A stretch of 64,000 nucleotides of DNA from Chitinophaga sp. HK235 (GTDB lineage Bacteria; Bacteroidota; Bacteroidia; Chitinophagales; Chitinophagaceae): the NCBI RefSeq assembly GCF_018255755.1, contig NZ_CP073766.1, positions 3,844,001-3,908,000 on the forward strand, written 5' to 3'. The translations under genes were made by a program, and so were the position numbers. Each line of letters starts with the position of its first letter. The first letter of the stretch is position 1. Shown here in pieces: positions 33,266 through 43,200 of this stretch. The notes under the pieces were generated by a model, which worked only from the letters and a program-made list of their open reading frames with translations, was not told the origin of the DNA and did not search any database.

Positions 33266-33285
33266 CCTGCCGATCTATCGGCAGG
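33266..33285. repeat. Perfect 9-bp inverted repeat
   Basis: CCTGCCGAT-CT-ATCGGCAGG, a GC-rich palindrome in AT-rich surroundings, within the region upstream of two divergent genes. It has no U-run on either side, so it is not an ordinary terminator. Confidence 0.6.
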
Positions 33286-33421
33286 TCCGGCGTGAAAATC
33301 CGCTCAGGATGAAATTTCAGGAACAGGACGAAGGGGTTTTAAAAAGTTTCTTAAAGCCTTATGATATTGGGTTACGGGACTTTTTATAATGCTAGCTAAA
33401 TATGGGATGATTTTCTATTTT

Positions 33422-33452
33422 TTGAGCTGTCAAGGATTCCTTGACAGCTCAA
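33422..33452. repeat. Perfect 15-bp palindrome
   Basis: Arms TTGAGCTGTCAAGGA and TCCTTGACAGCTCAA around a single T. This is too perfect for chance and lies between divergent genes. It could be a regulator site, a recombination site or a mobile element end. Confidence 0.7.
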
Positions 33453-33597
33453 GACAAGCCATGACAGAGAATTACAAACGACACAACAACTAACACAACG
33501 ACCAAACCAGCCACCACAAAGAGATACAAAGCAAACTAAAAACATTTAACTTATAAATAATTAATATTGAGCAATATATATTAAAATAATAAGTTCA

Positions 33598-33605
33598 TAT
33601 ATTTG
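33598..33605 (+). promoter_or_regulatory. Candidate -7 element for the RhuM-Fic gene
   Basis: TATATTTG matches TAnnTTTG exactly, about 100 nt before the start codon. No TTTG was found at the proper -33 distance, so this is tentative. Confidence 0.35.
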
Positions 33606-33707
33606 GATCTACAAAAATGATTCTTAACAAGGAAAAAATGATGCAACAGCTCTTATATTCAAAAAATAGGGCAGCATTTATATATCATTAACAAAAGCCA
33701 TTTCTTT

Positions 33708-34718
33708 ATGTTCCATATTACTGAAATAAAAAATAAACTTATGCTTATTTATCAAACAGAAGATGGACAAACCTCTATTGAGGTCAAACTTGAAGACGAT
33801 ATGATCTGGCTTACCCAAACCCAGATGACTGAATTGTTTGAACAAACCAAACAAAATATCAGTCTTCACATTAAAAACATTTACAAAGAAGGTGAGCTCA
33901 ACAAAAATGCAACGGTCAAGGAATACCTGACTGTTCAAGCTGAAGGAAAAAGACAGATAGAAAAAATTACAAGCTACTACTCCCTCGATGTAGTCATATC
34001 CACAGGCTACCGTGTAAAATCCCGACGAGGTACCCAATTCCGTATCTGGGCCAATAAAATACTAAAAGATTATCTGATAAAAGGCTACGTCCTGAACGAG
34101 CAACGCCTCAAGGAGCAAGGTGATCAACTCGTCACTCTTAAAAACACGATACGGCTGATGGGCAATGTACTGGAAAGTAAACCGCTCAATACAGACGAAG
34201 CAACAGGACTGTTAAAAGTGCTTACTGATTATGCCTACGCATTAGACGTCCTGGACAAATATGATCATCAACAGTTAACCATACAGGGCACTACCTCAGA
34301 TACACTTTTCCGTATTACCTATTCAGCAGCTATGGGAGCCATTCACGGATTAAAGGACAGATTTGGTGGCAGCACCCTGTTTGGTAACGAGAAAGATGAA
34401 TCTTTCCGCAGTTCGCTTGCAGTAATCTACCAAACTTTTGATGGCAAGGAATTATATCCAAGCATTGAAGAAAAGGCAGCACATCTGCTGTATTTCGTGA
34501 TCAAAAACCACTCCTTCTCAGATGGTAACAAACGTATCGCCGCCTTTCTGTTTGTTTGGTTTATTGAGAAAAACAATTTATTGTACAGAGAAGATGGTTC
34601 CAAACGTATCGCAGACAATGCTTTAGTAGCCCTGACACTGATGATTGCGGAAAGTAAAGCCGACGAGATGGAGATAATAATCAAAGTGGTGGTTAACCTC
34701 ATCAATACCCTCAATTAA
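33708..34718 (+). CDS. RhuM-like protein with C-terminal Fic/DOC domain
   Basis: A 336-residue two-domain protein. Residues about 10-125 are the RhuM/virulence-protein domain (IWLTQTQMTELFEQTKQNISLHIKNI, STGYRVKSRRGTQFRIWA). Residues about 225-336 are a Fic/DOC domain whose core is NHSFSDGNKRIAAFLF, matching HxFxxGN(K/R)R with Ser for the usual Pro. Fic enzymes transfer AMP, other nucleotides or phosphate to target proteins; Doc toxins act this way on EF-Tu. No small antitoxin gene is adjacent, and no inhibitory helix could be identified by eye. The AT-rich setting suggests transfer. Confidence 0.88.
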   Translation: MFHITEIKNKLMLIYQTEDGQTSIEVKLEDDMIWLTQTQMTELFEQTKQNISLHIKNIYKEGELNKNATVKEYLTVQAEGKRQIEKITSYYSLDVVISTGYRVKSRRGTQFRIWANKILKDYLIKGYVLNEQRLKEQGDQLVTLKNTIRLMGNVLESKPLNTDEATGLLKVLTDYAYALDVLDKYDHQQLTIQGTTSDTLFRITYSAAMGAIHGLKDRFGGSTLFGNEKDESFRSSLAVIYQTFDGKELYPSIEEKAAHLLYFVIKNHSFSDGNKRIAAFLFVWFIEKNNLLYREDGSKRIADNALVALTLMIAESKADEMEIIIKVVVNLINTLN

Positions 34719-34731
34719 AGCGCTGTCTTTC

Positions 34732-35340
34732 TTATATATACCTGCTTTGGACTTCTCCTTCTCCCTCCCCTTCCACCAACATCTGCTTCCTTAAGTTCAT
34801 CAATGCATACCTTACCCTTCCCAATGCAGTATTAATACTGATTCCTACTGTCTGTGCCATCTCTTTATAACTCAGGTCTGCGTAGTAGCGTAATATGACC
34901 GCTTCCCGCTGTACGGTTGGCAGCTGGTCCAGCAGCGCATTGATCTCCTGACTGGTTTCGTGGGCGATCAGGTGATGTTCAATGCTGTGTTCCATATAGT
35001 CCAGGCTATCACCCATTTCATCGTTGTAGCCGGCCACTACTGTCTTAGACCAGGAATTGACCTTACGGAAATGGCTGATGCAGCAGTTGTGGGCTATACG
35101 TACCGCCCAGGCCAGAAACCGGTTATTGTCTGAATACTGCCCGCTATGCAGGGCATTGACTATCTTGATAAATACTTCCTGAAAAATATCTTCGGCCAGG
35201 TCACGGTTGCGGACCAGGAGTACAATGGTGGTATATAATCTGTTTTTGTGACGATGCACAAGGGTTGTAAAGGCCTGGTTATTGCCGGCGATATACATAC
35301 GGATCAATTCGTGGTCCGTAAAATCTTGATACTTGTTCAT
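34732..35340 (-). CDS. ECF RNA polymerase sigma factor
   Basis: A 202-residue sigma-70 family factor of the RpoE-like group. Region 2 is FTTLVHRHKNRLYTTI...AEDIFQEVFIKI with FLAWAVRIAHNCCISHFRK, and region 4 is LPTVQREAVILRYYADLSYKEMA followed by the helix-turn-helix ISINTALGRVRYAL. No FecR-type anti-sigma follows; the last residues are Glu/Gly-rich. It is tail to tail with the RhuM-Fic gene (13 bp apart). Its regulon is unknown. Confidence 0.9.
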   Translation of the reverse strand: MNKYQDFTDHELIRMYIAGNNQAFTTLVHRHKNRLYTTIVLLVRNRDLAEDIFQEVFIKIVNALHSGQYSDNNRFLAWAVRIAHNCCISHFRKVNSWSKTVVAGYNDEMGDSLDYMEHSIEHHLIAHETSQEINALLDQLPTVQREAVILRYYADLSYKEMAQTVGISINTALGRVRYALMNLRKQMLVEGEGEGEVQSRYI

Positions 35341-35381
35341 ACACAGGTTTCAATCGTTAAAAAATAAAAGCTTCAGTATAC

Positions 35382-35403
35382 GGTCTCCCTTGAAAGGGAG
35401 ACC
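35382..35403. terminator. Hairpin after the collagen-repeat lipoprotein gene
   Basis: Perfect 10-bp arms GGTCTCCCTT / AAGGGAGACC with a 2-nt centre, 35 bp past the lipoprotein stop codon. The U-run on the minus strand is weak, so termination is probable but not certain. Confidence 0.55.
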
Positions 35404-35437
35404 ATTATTTCTATGCTGGAGGCTATGAGTAATTAAC

Positions 35438-36025
35438 CTAATCTTCCAGGTGCAGGGCTTCCTTCACCTGACCATAATTTTTCCAGTCGAAAGTGCTGGC
35501 AGAGCGGGCAGCAATACCACCAGGTACTACTACATATCTGTATTGATAAATTTTACCGCTGGCAGTAGTTCTCGTACCAGGGTTGGCGTTAGATACCACC
35601 GTAATAGCTTTATTACCTGCTACATAACGGATAATAACACCACCCTCGTCGGTATAAGGCAACACTACAATCCTGGGCTGTAATGCTGTACCCAGATTGA
35701 TATACACATTCACCAGCGCATTACCCAGCAGGATAGAATCAACTTTAGGCGTTGAGATCACGGCACCATAAAGAACAGTGTCTACACCCCCGCTGGAGTT
35801 GGGTGCCGTTTGAATTCCCTGAAACTGAACATCCAACCAACCAGAATAAATCACATTGGCAGAACCGGGCAAACCAGAATCCCCTTTAGGACCCTGAGGG
35901 CCTTTAGTACCGGCGGTTCCGGCAGGACCAGCAGGTCCCTGTGCTCCGTCTTTGGAGCAGGCAGCAAAAAATACAACTACAGAGAGAACCAGTGCATAGG
36001 GCATGCAACGCAATACTTGTTTCAT
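35438..36025 (-). CDS. Lipoprotein with short collagen-like (GXY) repeat
   Basis: A 195-residue lipoprotein. The signal peptide ends at SVVVFFAAC, and the mature protein begins SKDGAQ, then about nine Gly-X-Y triplets (GPAGPAGTAGTKGPQGPKG), then a beta-rich globular domain of about 140 residues without recognised homology. Such lipoproteins are common in Bacteroidota and are often surface-exposed; the repeat is too short to form a stable triple helix by itself. It is transcribed toward the ECF sigma gene. Confidence 0.8.
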   Translation of the reverse strand: MKQVLRCMPYALVLSVVVFFAACSKDGAQGPAGPAGTAGTKGPQGPKGDSGLPGSANVIYSGWLDVQFQGIQTAPNSSGGVDTVLYGAVISTPKVDSILLGNALVNVYINLGTALQPRIVVLPYTDEGGVIIRYVAGNKAITVVSNANPGTRTTASGKIYQYRYVVVPGGIAARSASTFDWKNYGQVKEALHLED

Positions 36026-36084
36026 AATTACAATTTGGATTTAAGTGTTTATTTTGATTGATATTTATTTGTTGGATGTAATTT

Positions 36085-37113
36085 TTACCAGACGTTTCTC
36101 GGACAGGTATCACCATATTTGTTACCCAGCAGGAACCCGATCATAATCTCATGAGATCCTTTACTGACCGTATTCAGTGAAGAAGCCGTATAGTCGTAGG
36201 AGTAACCAATGTTAAAAGTGGAATTGATATTCACCCCGAACATGGCCGCCACACCATCATGCAGGCGATAGGAAGCTCCCATCCAGAAACGGTCCCTGAA
36301 CATCGCACGGGCATTCACATCCACACTCATCGGCATAGCGGTAATAAATTTGATCATCACCGACGGCAGTATATTGACATCATCGTTTATCCATAAACGA
36401 TAGCCTGTGGTGAAAAACAGGTGTGGCACCAGTTTCCCCCGATAGAGGCTGTCGCCTACCAGCTTCCCGTTATCGTATCCGATGTTTTGCGGGATGATAT
36501 TCTGCGCGGAGATGCCAGCGAAATAATCTGCTGAATACAACCATAACCCCGCCCCGATATCCGGGCGCCAGCGGTTCAGGATACCGGTACCATTGATAGC
36601 CGGGTCGTTTGGGTCCAAAAACCCCACCTTGCTGGCATCCAGGCTCACCTGCTGCATACCCAGTGACAGCCCTGCACTCAGACTGGTACGGGGCGACAGG
36701 TTGATATGATGGGCATACGCAGCGCTGATGGAAAAACGATTGAGTGGCCCGGCCTTGTCGTTCAGGATGGTCAGCCCTGCACCGGGATGTGGCGGTGGCG
36801 TAGTATAATCCCGCCAGTAAGCCTTTCCCCGCGGATTCTCACCCTGTATGTCGAAGCCGGTAGGTGATGATGTACTGTAGTCCGATTTGCGTAATGGTCC
36901 ATGCACCGTGAAATAAGTGGTTACCGGCGAACCATTCAGCCCGGCCCACTGATGACGATGGCTCAGACGCAGGTCCCAGTAATTTTCTATTCCTGCTACC
37001 GCAGGATTGATGATGAAAGGATTCATAATATACTGTGTGTAATGCGGCTGTTGCTGGGCCTGTACACATATCACTATCAATCCCATCAAACCAGTTAACA
37101 CAAACTTTTTCAT
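36085..37113 (-). CDS. PorP/SprF family outer-membrane protein (copy 1)
   Basis: A 342-residue outer-membrane beta-barrel of the PorP/SprF family. Signal peptide (ending ICVQAQ), then the family opening QQQPHYTQYIMNPFIINPAVAG, and HRHQWAGLNGSPVTTYFTVHGP. It ends with a short strand and a slightly unusual tail. PorP/SprF proteins help secrete or anchor particular T9SS substrates, such as SprB. It follows the OmpA-type gene after 34 bp, so the set is probably one operon. Confidence 0.9.
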   Translation of the reverse strand: MKKFVLTGLMGLIVICVQAQQQPHYTQYIMNPFIINPAVAGIENYWDLRLSHRHQWAGLNGSPVTTYFTVHGPLRKSDYSTSSPTGFDIQGENPRGKAYWRDYTTPPPHPGAGLTILNDKAGPLNRFSISAAYAHHINLSPRTSLSAGLSLGMQQVSLDASKVGFLDPNDPAINGTGILNRWRPDIGAGLWLYSADYFAGISAQNIIPQNIGYDNGKLVGDSLYRGKLVPHLFFTTGYRLWINDDVNILPSVMIKFITAMPMSVDVNARAMFRDRFWMGASYRLHDGVAAMFGVNINSTFNIGYSYDYTASSLNTVSKGSHEIMIGFLLGNKYGDTCPRNVW

Positions 37114-37147
37114 GACTCAATGTTTTAGGTTAAAAACATATGCTCCG

Positions 37148-39139
37148 TTATTTCTTCAGCACAGTGAAAGTGGTCCTTCTGTTCTTCTGTCTGCCTTCCG
37201 GGTTGTCTGTGCCATCCGGCAGGGAGTTGGGCGCTATCGGCATGGAAGCACCATAACCTTTATAGGTAAGGCGGTTGCGGTCTATTCCTTTTTCTATCAG
37301 ATAGTCTACGCAGCTTTTAGCACGGGCTTCCGACAGGCGCTGATTGTAACGTTTGGTACCGATACTGTCGGTGTGAGCACTCAGCTCTATCTCCATAGAA
37401 GGATTTCCATTCAGCAACGCCACCAGTTTATCCAGTGCGGTGAAAGATTCCGGTTTGAGGGTAGACTTATCATAATCGTAGTACACATCTTCAAGGGTAA
37501 CCGGTGAAGGCGGTGCTACTATCGGTGTAAGGCACAACAGCGGCGCAGTAATAGCTTCCGCATCTTCATCTGCCGGCACATCTATCCGTTGAGTGGATGA
37601 CGTATAACCGTCCGCGTTAGCAACGGCCACCAGCGGCTGATATTCATCCATAGTGAAGGCGTAACTACCGTCAGCTGCGGTGCTGCGGGTGGTGACTACC
37701 GTATGGCGGACCGTATCGATGATACGCACTTCCGCACCGGCTACCGGCGTATTACTATTGCAGGCCACTACCACCCCGCTGAGCTGCCGTGCGGGCCGGT
37801 CTTTATGCAGGAAAAACAGCTCCAGGCAACATTCGGCGGCTCTATCGGTCCCCAGCAGCACATCATCCAGCAGATTGCGGTTGTTGCTGCGGCTCGCGAA
37901 ATAGATATCGTCTTTTACAGAGTTGACAGGATATCCCATATTGACGGGCGTTTGAAAGTTGCCTGGCTCTCCTTTGCTGCTGAAAAAATCGTAACCTCCC
38001 ATCCCTGTTCTACCATCGGTAGAAAATACGAGGGTGCGGGTAGCGGCATGATAACAAGGCGCCTGCTCATTTTCGGCTGTATTGATCACTGTTCCAAGGT
38101 TGGAAGTACTTATAGGCTTACCTGTTTCATCGAGTACTGCACACCACAGGTCGAAGCCACCCTGTCCACCGGGCCTGTCGCTGGCGTACAGCAGATGTTT
38201 GCCATCCGGCAATACAAAAGGCTGCTGGGTGTTGCTGCCGGGCACGTTGATGGTTGCATCCAGCTGTACAGGCTCACTCCAGCTGTTGCCATTTTTACGG
38301 GAAGTCCAGATGGAGGTGATTTTTTTGCCATGATCGATATGCCAGCGGGTGAGGAACAGCTGCTGCCCATCCGGTGTGAGGCTGACAGCTCCCTGGTGCA
38401 GCAACTCCGGCTGCGCTAAGGTCAGCAGCCTGATATTGGACGCCTGCCCGTTGGCATAATCTGCGGTATAAACACGGTTGATATAACCTTTATTTCTATC
38501 AGGATCAGGACGGGTGGAAGTGAACAGCAGTGCTCCGTCAGCTGTCCAGCAGGGCGCATAACTGGCGCCTGTGGTATTCAGCGCTGCCGGGGCCTTGCGG
38601 ACTTCATATTTTGATAAATCATTTCTTTTCAGCTGGCCGTTGATAAAGGACAGGTTATCCACCTCGCGGGCAGCTGCTGTACTATAGCCATCTTTGGAGC
38701 CATAACCATTCAGGAAATTCCGGAAGGCTTTTTCCGCGTCTTCATATTTACCCAATGCCCGCAGGGAAACAGCATAGTAGTATCCTGCCAGCGGGAAACT
38801 GTTTTTGTCAGCCTCCATCACGGTTTCATAATAAGGCGCCGCCTTTCCGTAGTTGTGCAGATTACGGTAACTCTCCGCCAGTTTATATACAGCCTGCTGC
38901 TCGCTACTTACCGGAGCAGCAGTTTTTCTGCTGGTAGTTACGGCGGCGTAAGGCTTGTAGGAATCACGCCGGAACGCCTTGTTTTTGGTGCCAAGGTATT
39001 TTTCATAATACTGCACAGCAGAGTTATAATCTTCCTTTTTATAATATTGATCGGCAGCTTTCAGGTAATCATAGGTAAATTGTCCATACGACACTAATCC
39101 TGCCAGCACCATGGAAGCGGTAACGAATATTTTTTTCAT
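37148..39139 (-). CDS. PorE-like TPR / beta-propeller / OmpA protein
   Basis: A 663-residue exported protein with the domain order of T9SS PorE-type proteins. Signal peptide (ending LVSYGQ); TPR-like helices at about 22-150 (AADQYYKKEDYNSAVQYYEKY); PD40-type propeller blades at about 190-430 (LLFTSTRPDPDRN, QPFVLPDGKHLLYASDRPGG, RTLVFSTDGRTGMGGYDFF); a carboxypeptidase regulatory-like domain at about 455-525; and a C-terminal OmpA domain (LSAHTDSIGTKRYNQRLSEARA) that binds peptidoglycan. It probably anchors the adjacent PorP proteins to the cell wall. Confidence 0.9.
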   Translation of the reverse strand: MKKIFVTASMVLAGLVSYGQFTYDYLKAADQYYKKEDYNSAVQYYEKYLGTKNKAFRRDSYKPYAAVTTSRKTAAPVSSEQQAVYKLAESYRNLHNYGKAAPYYETVMEADKNSFPLAGYYYAVSLRALGKYEDAEKAFRNFLNGYGSKDGYSTAAAREVDNLSFINGQLKRNDLSKYEVRKAPAALNTTGASYAPCWTADGALLFTSTRPDPDRNKGYINRVYTADYANGQASNIRLLTLAQPELLHQGAVSLTPDGQQLFLTRWHIDHGKKITSIWTSRKNGNSWSEPVQLDATINVPGSNTQQPFVLPDGKHLLYASDRPGGQGGFDLWCAVLDETGKPISTSNLGTVINTAENEQAPCYHAATRTLVFSTDGRTGMGGYDFFSSKGEPGNFQTPVNMGYPVNSVKDDIYFASRSNNRNLLDDVLLGTDRAAECCLELFFLHKDRPARQLSGVVVACNSNTPVAGAEVRIIDTVRHTVVTTRSTAADGSYAFTMDEYQPLVAVANADGYTSSTQRIDVPADEDAEAITAPLLCLTPIVAPPSPVTLEDVYYDYDKSTLKPESFTALDKLVALLNGNPSMEIELSAHTDSIGTKRYNQRLSEARAKSCVDYLIEKGIDRNRLTYKGYGASMPIAPNSLPDGTDNPEGRQKNRRTTFTVLKK

Positions 39140-39166
39140 GAGATGCCTGTTACTTTTAAAAATTGA

Positions 39167-40171
39167 TTACAAACGGGGACATACAAATTCCACTTCCGGT
39201 GTTCTCACTTTCCTACGTCCGATAAAGGTGATCGATACCTCGAAGCTGTTGGAGCCACGGGCCATCTTATTCAGATCAGAAGTATTGATATCGTAGCTGA
39301 CGCCCAGCATCATGGTTTTATAGATAAACCCGGCATGTGTGGTAAAAGCGTCTTTAACACGATAGTTGAGTCCCAGCAGGAAATCAGTACCTGGTGCAGC
39401 GGTCAGCTGACCATAAGCGCCAATCATTTTCTCCTGCGCAGGTCCCTGCTGCATAAACAGGAAATTGGGTGTAACACTCAGTATATCCGACAACGTTAAC
39501 TTCACACCACCATGCACATTAAAGCGCATCGGGAAGCGGGCATCACCGGCAGCACTGAACTGGTCCTGCGGACGAGTGAGGTGCATCACAGAGAAACCAC
39601 CATAGATGTTGTATTTTTTTCCGGGGGTGGCATCATAATACAATGCTCCGGCACCGGCATCGAATGAAATCGATGAGGTACGTGTAAGCATGTCCGTTAC
39701 CGGATTACCGGGATTATAGCCGGTCACCGGATTCCATTGCTCCCCGAAGGTGAGCTTGGAAGGATCAAAGCGGCGCTGTATAAAGCCCAGCTGCAGACCG
39801 AAGTTGAGCTGATGATAATGTGCTGCGTCCAGCTTTACGCCGGTATAGGCAGCATTTACGTACCCGGTAGTATAGTTGTATCCACCGTCACCGGCAGCCT
39901 GGTTAAGCACACTGGCGCCGAGGTTGATATTCCTGTTGGTAGGCAGTTCTGCTGTAACGCCATATGTTTTGAAGGGGCTGATATTTCCCCATTGTGTACG
40001 ATAGATGGCCGCTACCCGGTAATCGCCGTCGAATGCGCCTGTCAGCGCAGGATTGAGCCAGGACGGATAAGTATAATACTGTGAGAAGTGCGGGTCAGCC
40101 TGTGCCATCGCCTTTGAGCAGGCGAAGAAGGCTGTCACTGACATGAGCCATGTTGCAATTTTAGTTCTCAT
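39167..40171 (-). CDS. PorP/SprF family outer-membrane protein (copy 2)
   Basis: A 334-residue paralogue of the gene at 36085. Signal peptide ending SKAMAQ, then ADPHFSQYYTYPSWLNPALTG, YRTQWGNISPFKTYGVTAELP and a barrel ending IGRRKVRTPEVEFVCPRL. This copy shows the more canonical SprF C-terminus. It sits between the PorE-like gene and the large PKD protein, the usual position for a partner that serves a neighbouring T9SS substrate. Confidence 0.92.
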   Translation of the reverse strand: MRTKIATWLMSVTAFFACSKAMAQADPHFSQYYTYPSWLNPALTGAFDGDYRVAAIYRTQWGNISPFKTYGVTAELPTNRNINLGASVLNQAAGDGGYNYTTGYVNAAYTGVKLDAAHYHQLNFGLQLGFIQRRFDPSKLTFGEQWNPVTGYNPGNPVTDMLTRTSSISFDAGAGALYYDATPGKKYNIYGGFSVMHLTRPQDQFSAAGDARFPMRFNVHGGVKLTLSDILSVTPNFLFMQQGPAQEKMIGAYGQLTAAPGTDFLLGLNYRVKDAFTTHAGFIYKTMMLGVSYDINTSDLNKMARGSNSFEVSITFIGRRKVRTPEVEFVCPRL

Positions 40172-40204
40172 TTTGCTGTCGGTGTTTTATGTGAATGTTG
40201 TTCA

Positions 40205-43200
40205 TTATCTGATGATGGCCACATAACCTGTGAGTGGCGCAAATCCGTTCCTCAGGGTGATGACATAGTAGTATGTTCCTACCGGCAGCTGATTTCCCTT
40301 GAAGCTACCATCCCAGGGCAGTGCATAACCGTCTGAATAATACACCCGCTGGCCGTAGCGATTGAAGACTTCCACTTTGCTGCCGGGATAATCACTCAGG
40401 TTATAGATCACCCACTTATCGTTGATATTGTCTCCATTAGGTGAAAAGGCATTCGGTGGAACCACTGCTTTCAGCACTTTTACAGACATCTGGTCGCTGG
40501 CGGTACAGTTGTGTTTACCGATAGCGGTCAGCGTATATACCTGGTCGTGCATGGCGGCGATCACCGGTGAAAACAGTGTTGGGTTCGGGAAGTCAGCCGC
40601 AGGTTCCCAGCGGAACTTCAGGTTGACAGAATCATTGGCCGTAGGCCGGAAAGTAATCACGGTTCCCTGTGGCACCACAAAAGACTGACCTGCATCAATC
40701 ACCGGCTGCAGATACACCACCACCTTACTATCGAAGGGTGCCGATGTACAACCGGCTGCATTCACCACTTTCAGCTGCACACCGTATTCACCGGGGCTGG
40801 TATATTTCTTCACCGGATTTTGTGCGGTGGATGTTGTACCATCACCAAAAGACCATTGCCATTGCGTAATGTTGCTGCGGGCATCAGTGCTCTGGTCGGT
40901 GAAAGCATTATCAGTACCCTGACATAAAGTATCAGGCGCCACTTTAAAGGATGCTACCGGTTGTCCGAAGAAGGTTTCCAGACGATTGCTCTTCTGATCG
41001 GTACAACCAAAGGCAGAAGTGGCGGTCAGCACGATATCAAACGGACCATAGGCGGTGTAGTTATGCAAAGGATCTTTTAATGCTGATTTTGCACTGCCAT
41101 CACCAAAGTCCCACTGCCAGGAAAGTGCAGAGTTATCCTTGATAGTAGTCAGGTTGGTGAAGGTGGCGCTGCCTTCCGGCATACAAACAGAAGCCGGCAG
41201 CTGGAAATTCACTATCGGCAACGGACGTACGGCCACTGTTACAGTCGCGGTATCGCTGATACATTGCTGATCGCTGACAGCTACCAGTTTCACGCGGTAA
41301 GTGCCGTCTGCGGCATAGTTGATATTAAAAGGATTGTTGTTGGTGGCGACAGTCTGATTGCCATTACCATCGTCCCATTTCCAGGTAGTGATGGTACCGG
41401 TGCTGATGGAAGACTGGTCAGTGATGGCGGCCGGCTGTCCGAGGCAAAGGCTGGGCGTTGCCGCAAAAGCAGCTGTCGGTTTGGGATATACGGTGATATC
41501 TGTAGCGATGGAGTCTGAGCAACCAGTAGCGGTATTAAACACATACCAGATTTTATGTGTGCCCGCACCGGCTACAGAAGGTGTGAAATTACCGGATGAA
41601 TCGGTAGCAGGACCTTTATAATATCCCTTACCGGTTACACCATTTTTCACACTGGCATTGGCTACTGGTATTGTACCTTTCACGTTAACACAAACGCCGT
41701 TCACCGCGGTATAAGCCAACTGTGGCTTCAGTTTGAAGCTGGCCGTGATGGTAGTATCTTTCGTACAGCCCTTATCGGTAGTTACCTGGTATTTGATGTT
41801 ATACGAACCAAAGGTGGCATAAGCATGTGTAGGCGCAGACAACGTCGAAGTATTGGGATTGGCTGGCGTAGCGCCGGCATCTCCAAAGTCCCAGCTATGG
41901 CCGGTGATGGTTTGCGCATCAGGGACAGTGGCTGCTGTATTAAACTGCACCACACCATTTACGGGCAGGCAATTACCGGGGAAGGTAAAGTCCGCGTGAG
42001 GTTTGGCATATACCGTAATAGTTTGTGTAGCAGTATCACTCACACACAGCGTACTCACTTTCACTACATGTTTTACGGTATAGGTCTTATATCCGTTGTA
42101 GGTCATAGATGGTGAGGCATTGGTGGTAGCGTTCAGTACTGAGTCATTGCCGAAATTCCAATACCATTCCTTTAGTGGAGCAGTACCACCGTAGGTAGAG
42201 TTGTCCGTTAATTTTACAGCAGTACCTTCACACAAAGCAGTGGCATCGCTGGTGAAAGCGGCCACCGGTTTGGCAGCAGCCGTTATCTGGAAGGCGGTAT
42301 CACCCACACATCCGTCTTTGGAGATCACGGTGAGTTTTACATTGGACGGGCCTACCGGGAAAGCATGATGTACTTCTATGCCACTATCCAGCACAGGGCC
42401 GGGGAATTCCCACTTCCAGCGGTCTATTTTATAGTCGGGTTGATTATTATCTCCTTTTAAAATAGCCGAGTCGAGGGTACAGCCGGTGTAGGTATAAGAA
42501 GCAATAGCACGGGGTTTGGTTTTCACCGTCAGCGTATAGCCTACTTTTTCCGTATTGGTACAGTTCTCAATAGACGGATGGGTAGACATCACCGTGATAT
42601 TTTGCTCACCCTCCGTGGTGAACTTATAGGACCCGGGCAGGGTGTATTTATAATAAGTGATGCCTTTGATCACTACGGTGCCGGAAGGTACCGGGTTGTT
42701 GACCGTCACGTCTGCATTGGGTGTAATAGCTGCTCCCAGCAGACTCAGTTTCCACACCATTTTGGTGGGTTGATAAGCCATGAGGATGGATAGTTCTACC
42801 GGTGTTTGTGTACAGGTAAAATCATTGGTTGCTTTGGAAGTATCGTATTCGTTGTGAATAGAACCCACTGCGTTGAGGTTGTTGATGAGCGTACCGGCGT
42901 TATAGGCATAACTTTCCACAGAGCCCAGGCCGTAGGTAGTAGCAATGAAAGCGGAGTCGCTTGTCACAATACACTGGGCCTGCGCGGCGGGCCAGCGTTT
43001 GACCACCACGGTGTAACCGGCCAAACGGGGATGCACATACGAATAATCGTAAAGCCCGGAACCATCGATCCTAAGCGAACCCAGACCACCTGTAGGAATG
43101 ATCATGGTGAGGTAATTGACCGTAATGCTTTCACGGGTGTTGCGGTAAAAACCGGTCCTGTTAATGGCCTGTTCCAATGGGCTCAGGTACACCATCTCAG

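Larger units (their letters stand above)
33031..33707. other. AT-rich intergenic region with two hairpins
   Basis: Nearly 680 bases without a recognisable gene, becoming very AT-rich toward the RhuM-Fic gene. It contains two perfect palindromes, listed separately, and a TATATTTG at 33598. It is likely a transfer boundary. Confidence 0.5.

Noticed and set aside
35880..35950. A true collagen gene
   Set aside because: Only about nine Gly-X-Y triplets occur, in a lipoprotein with a larger globular domain.
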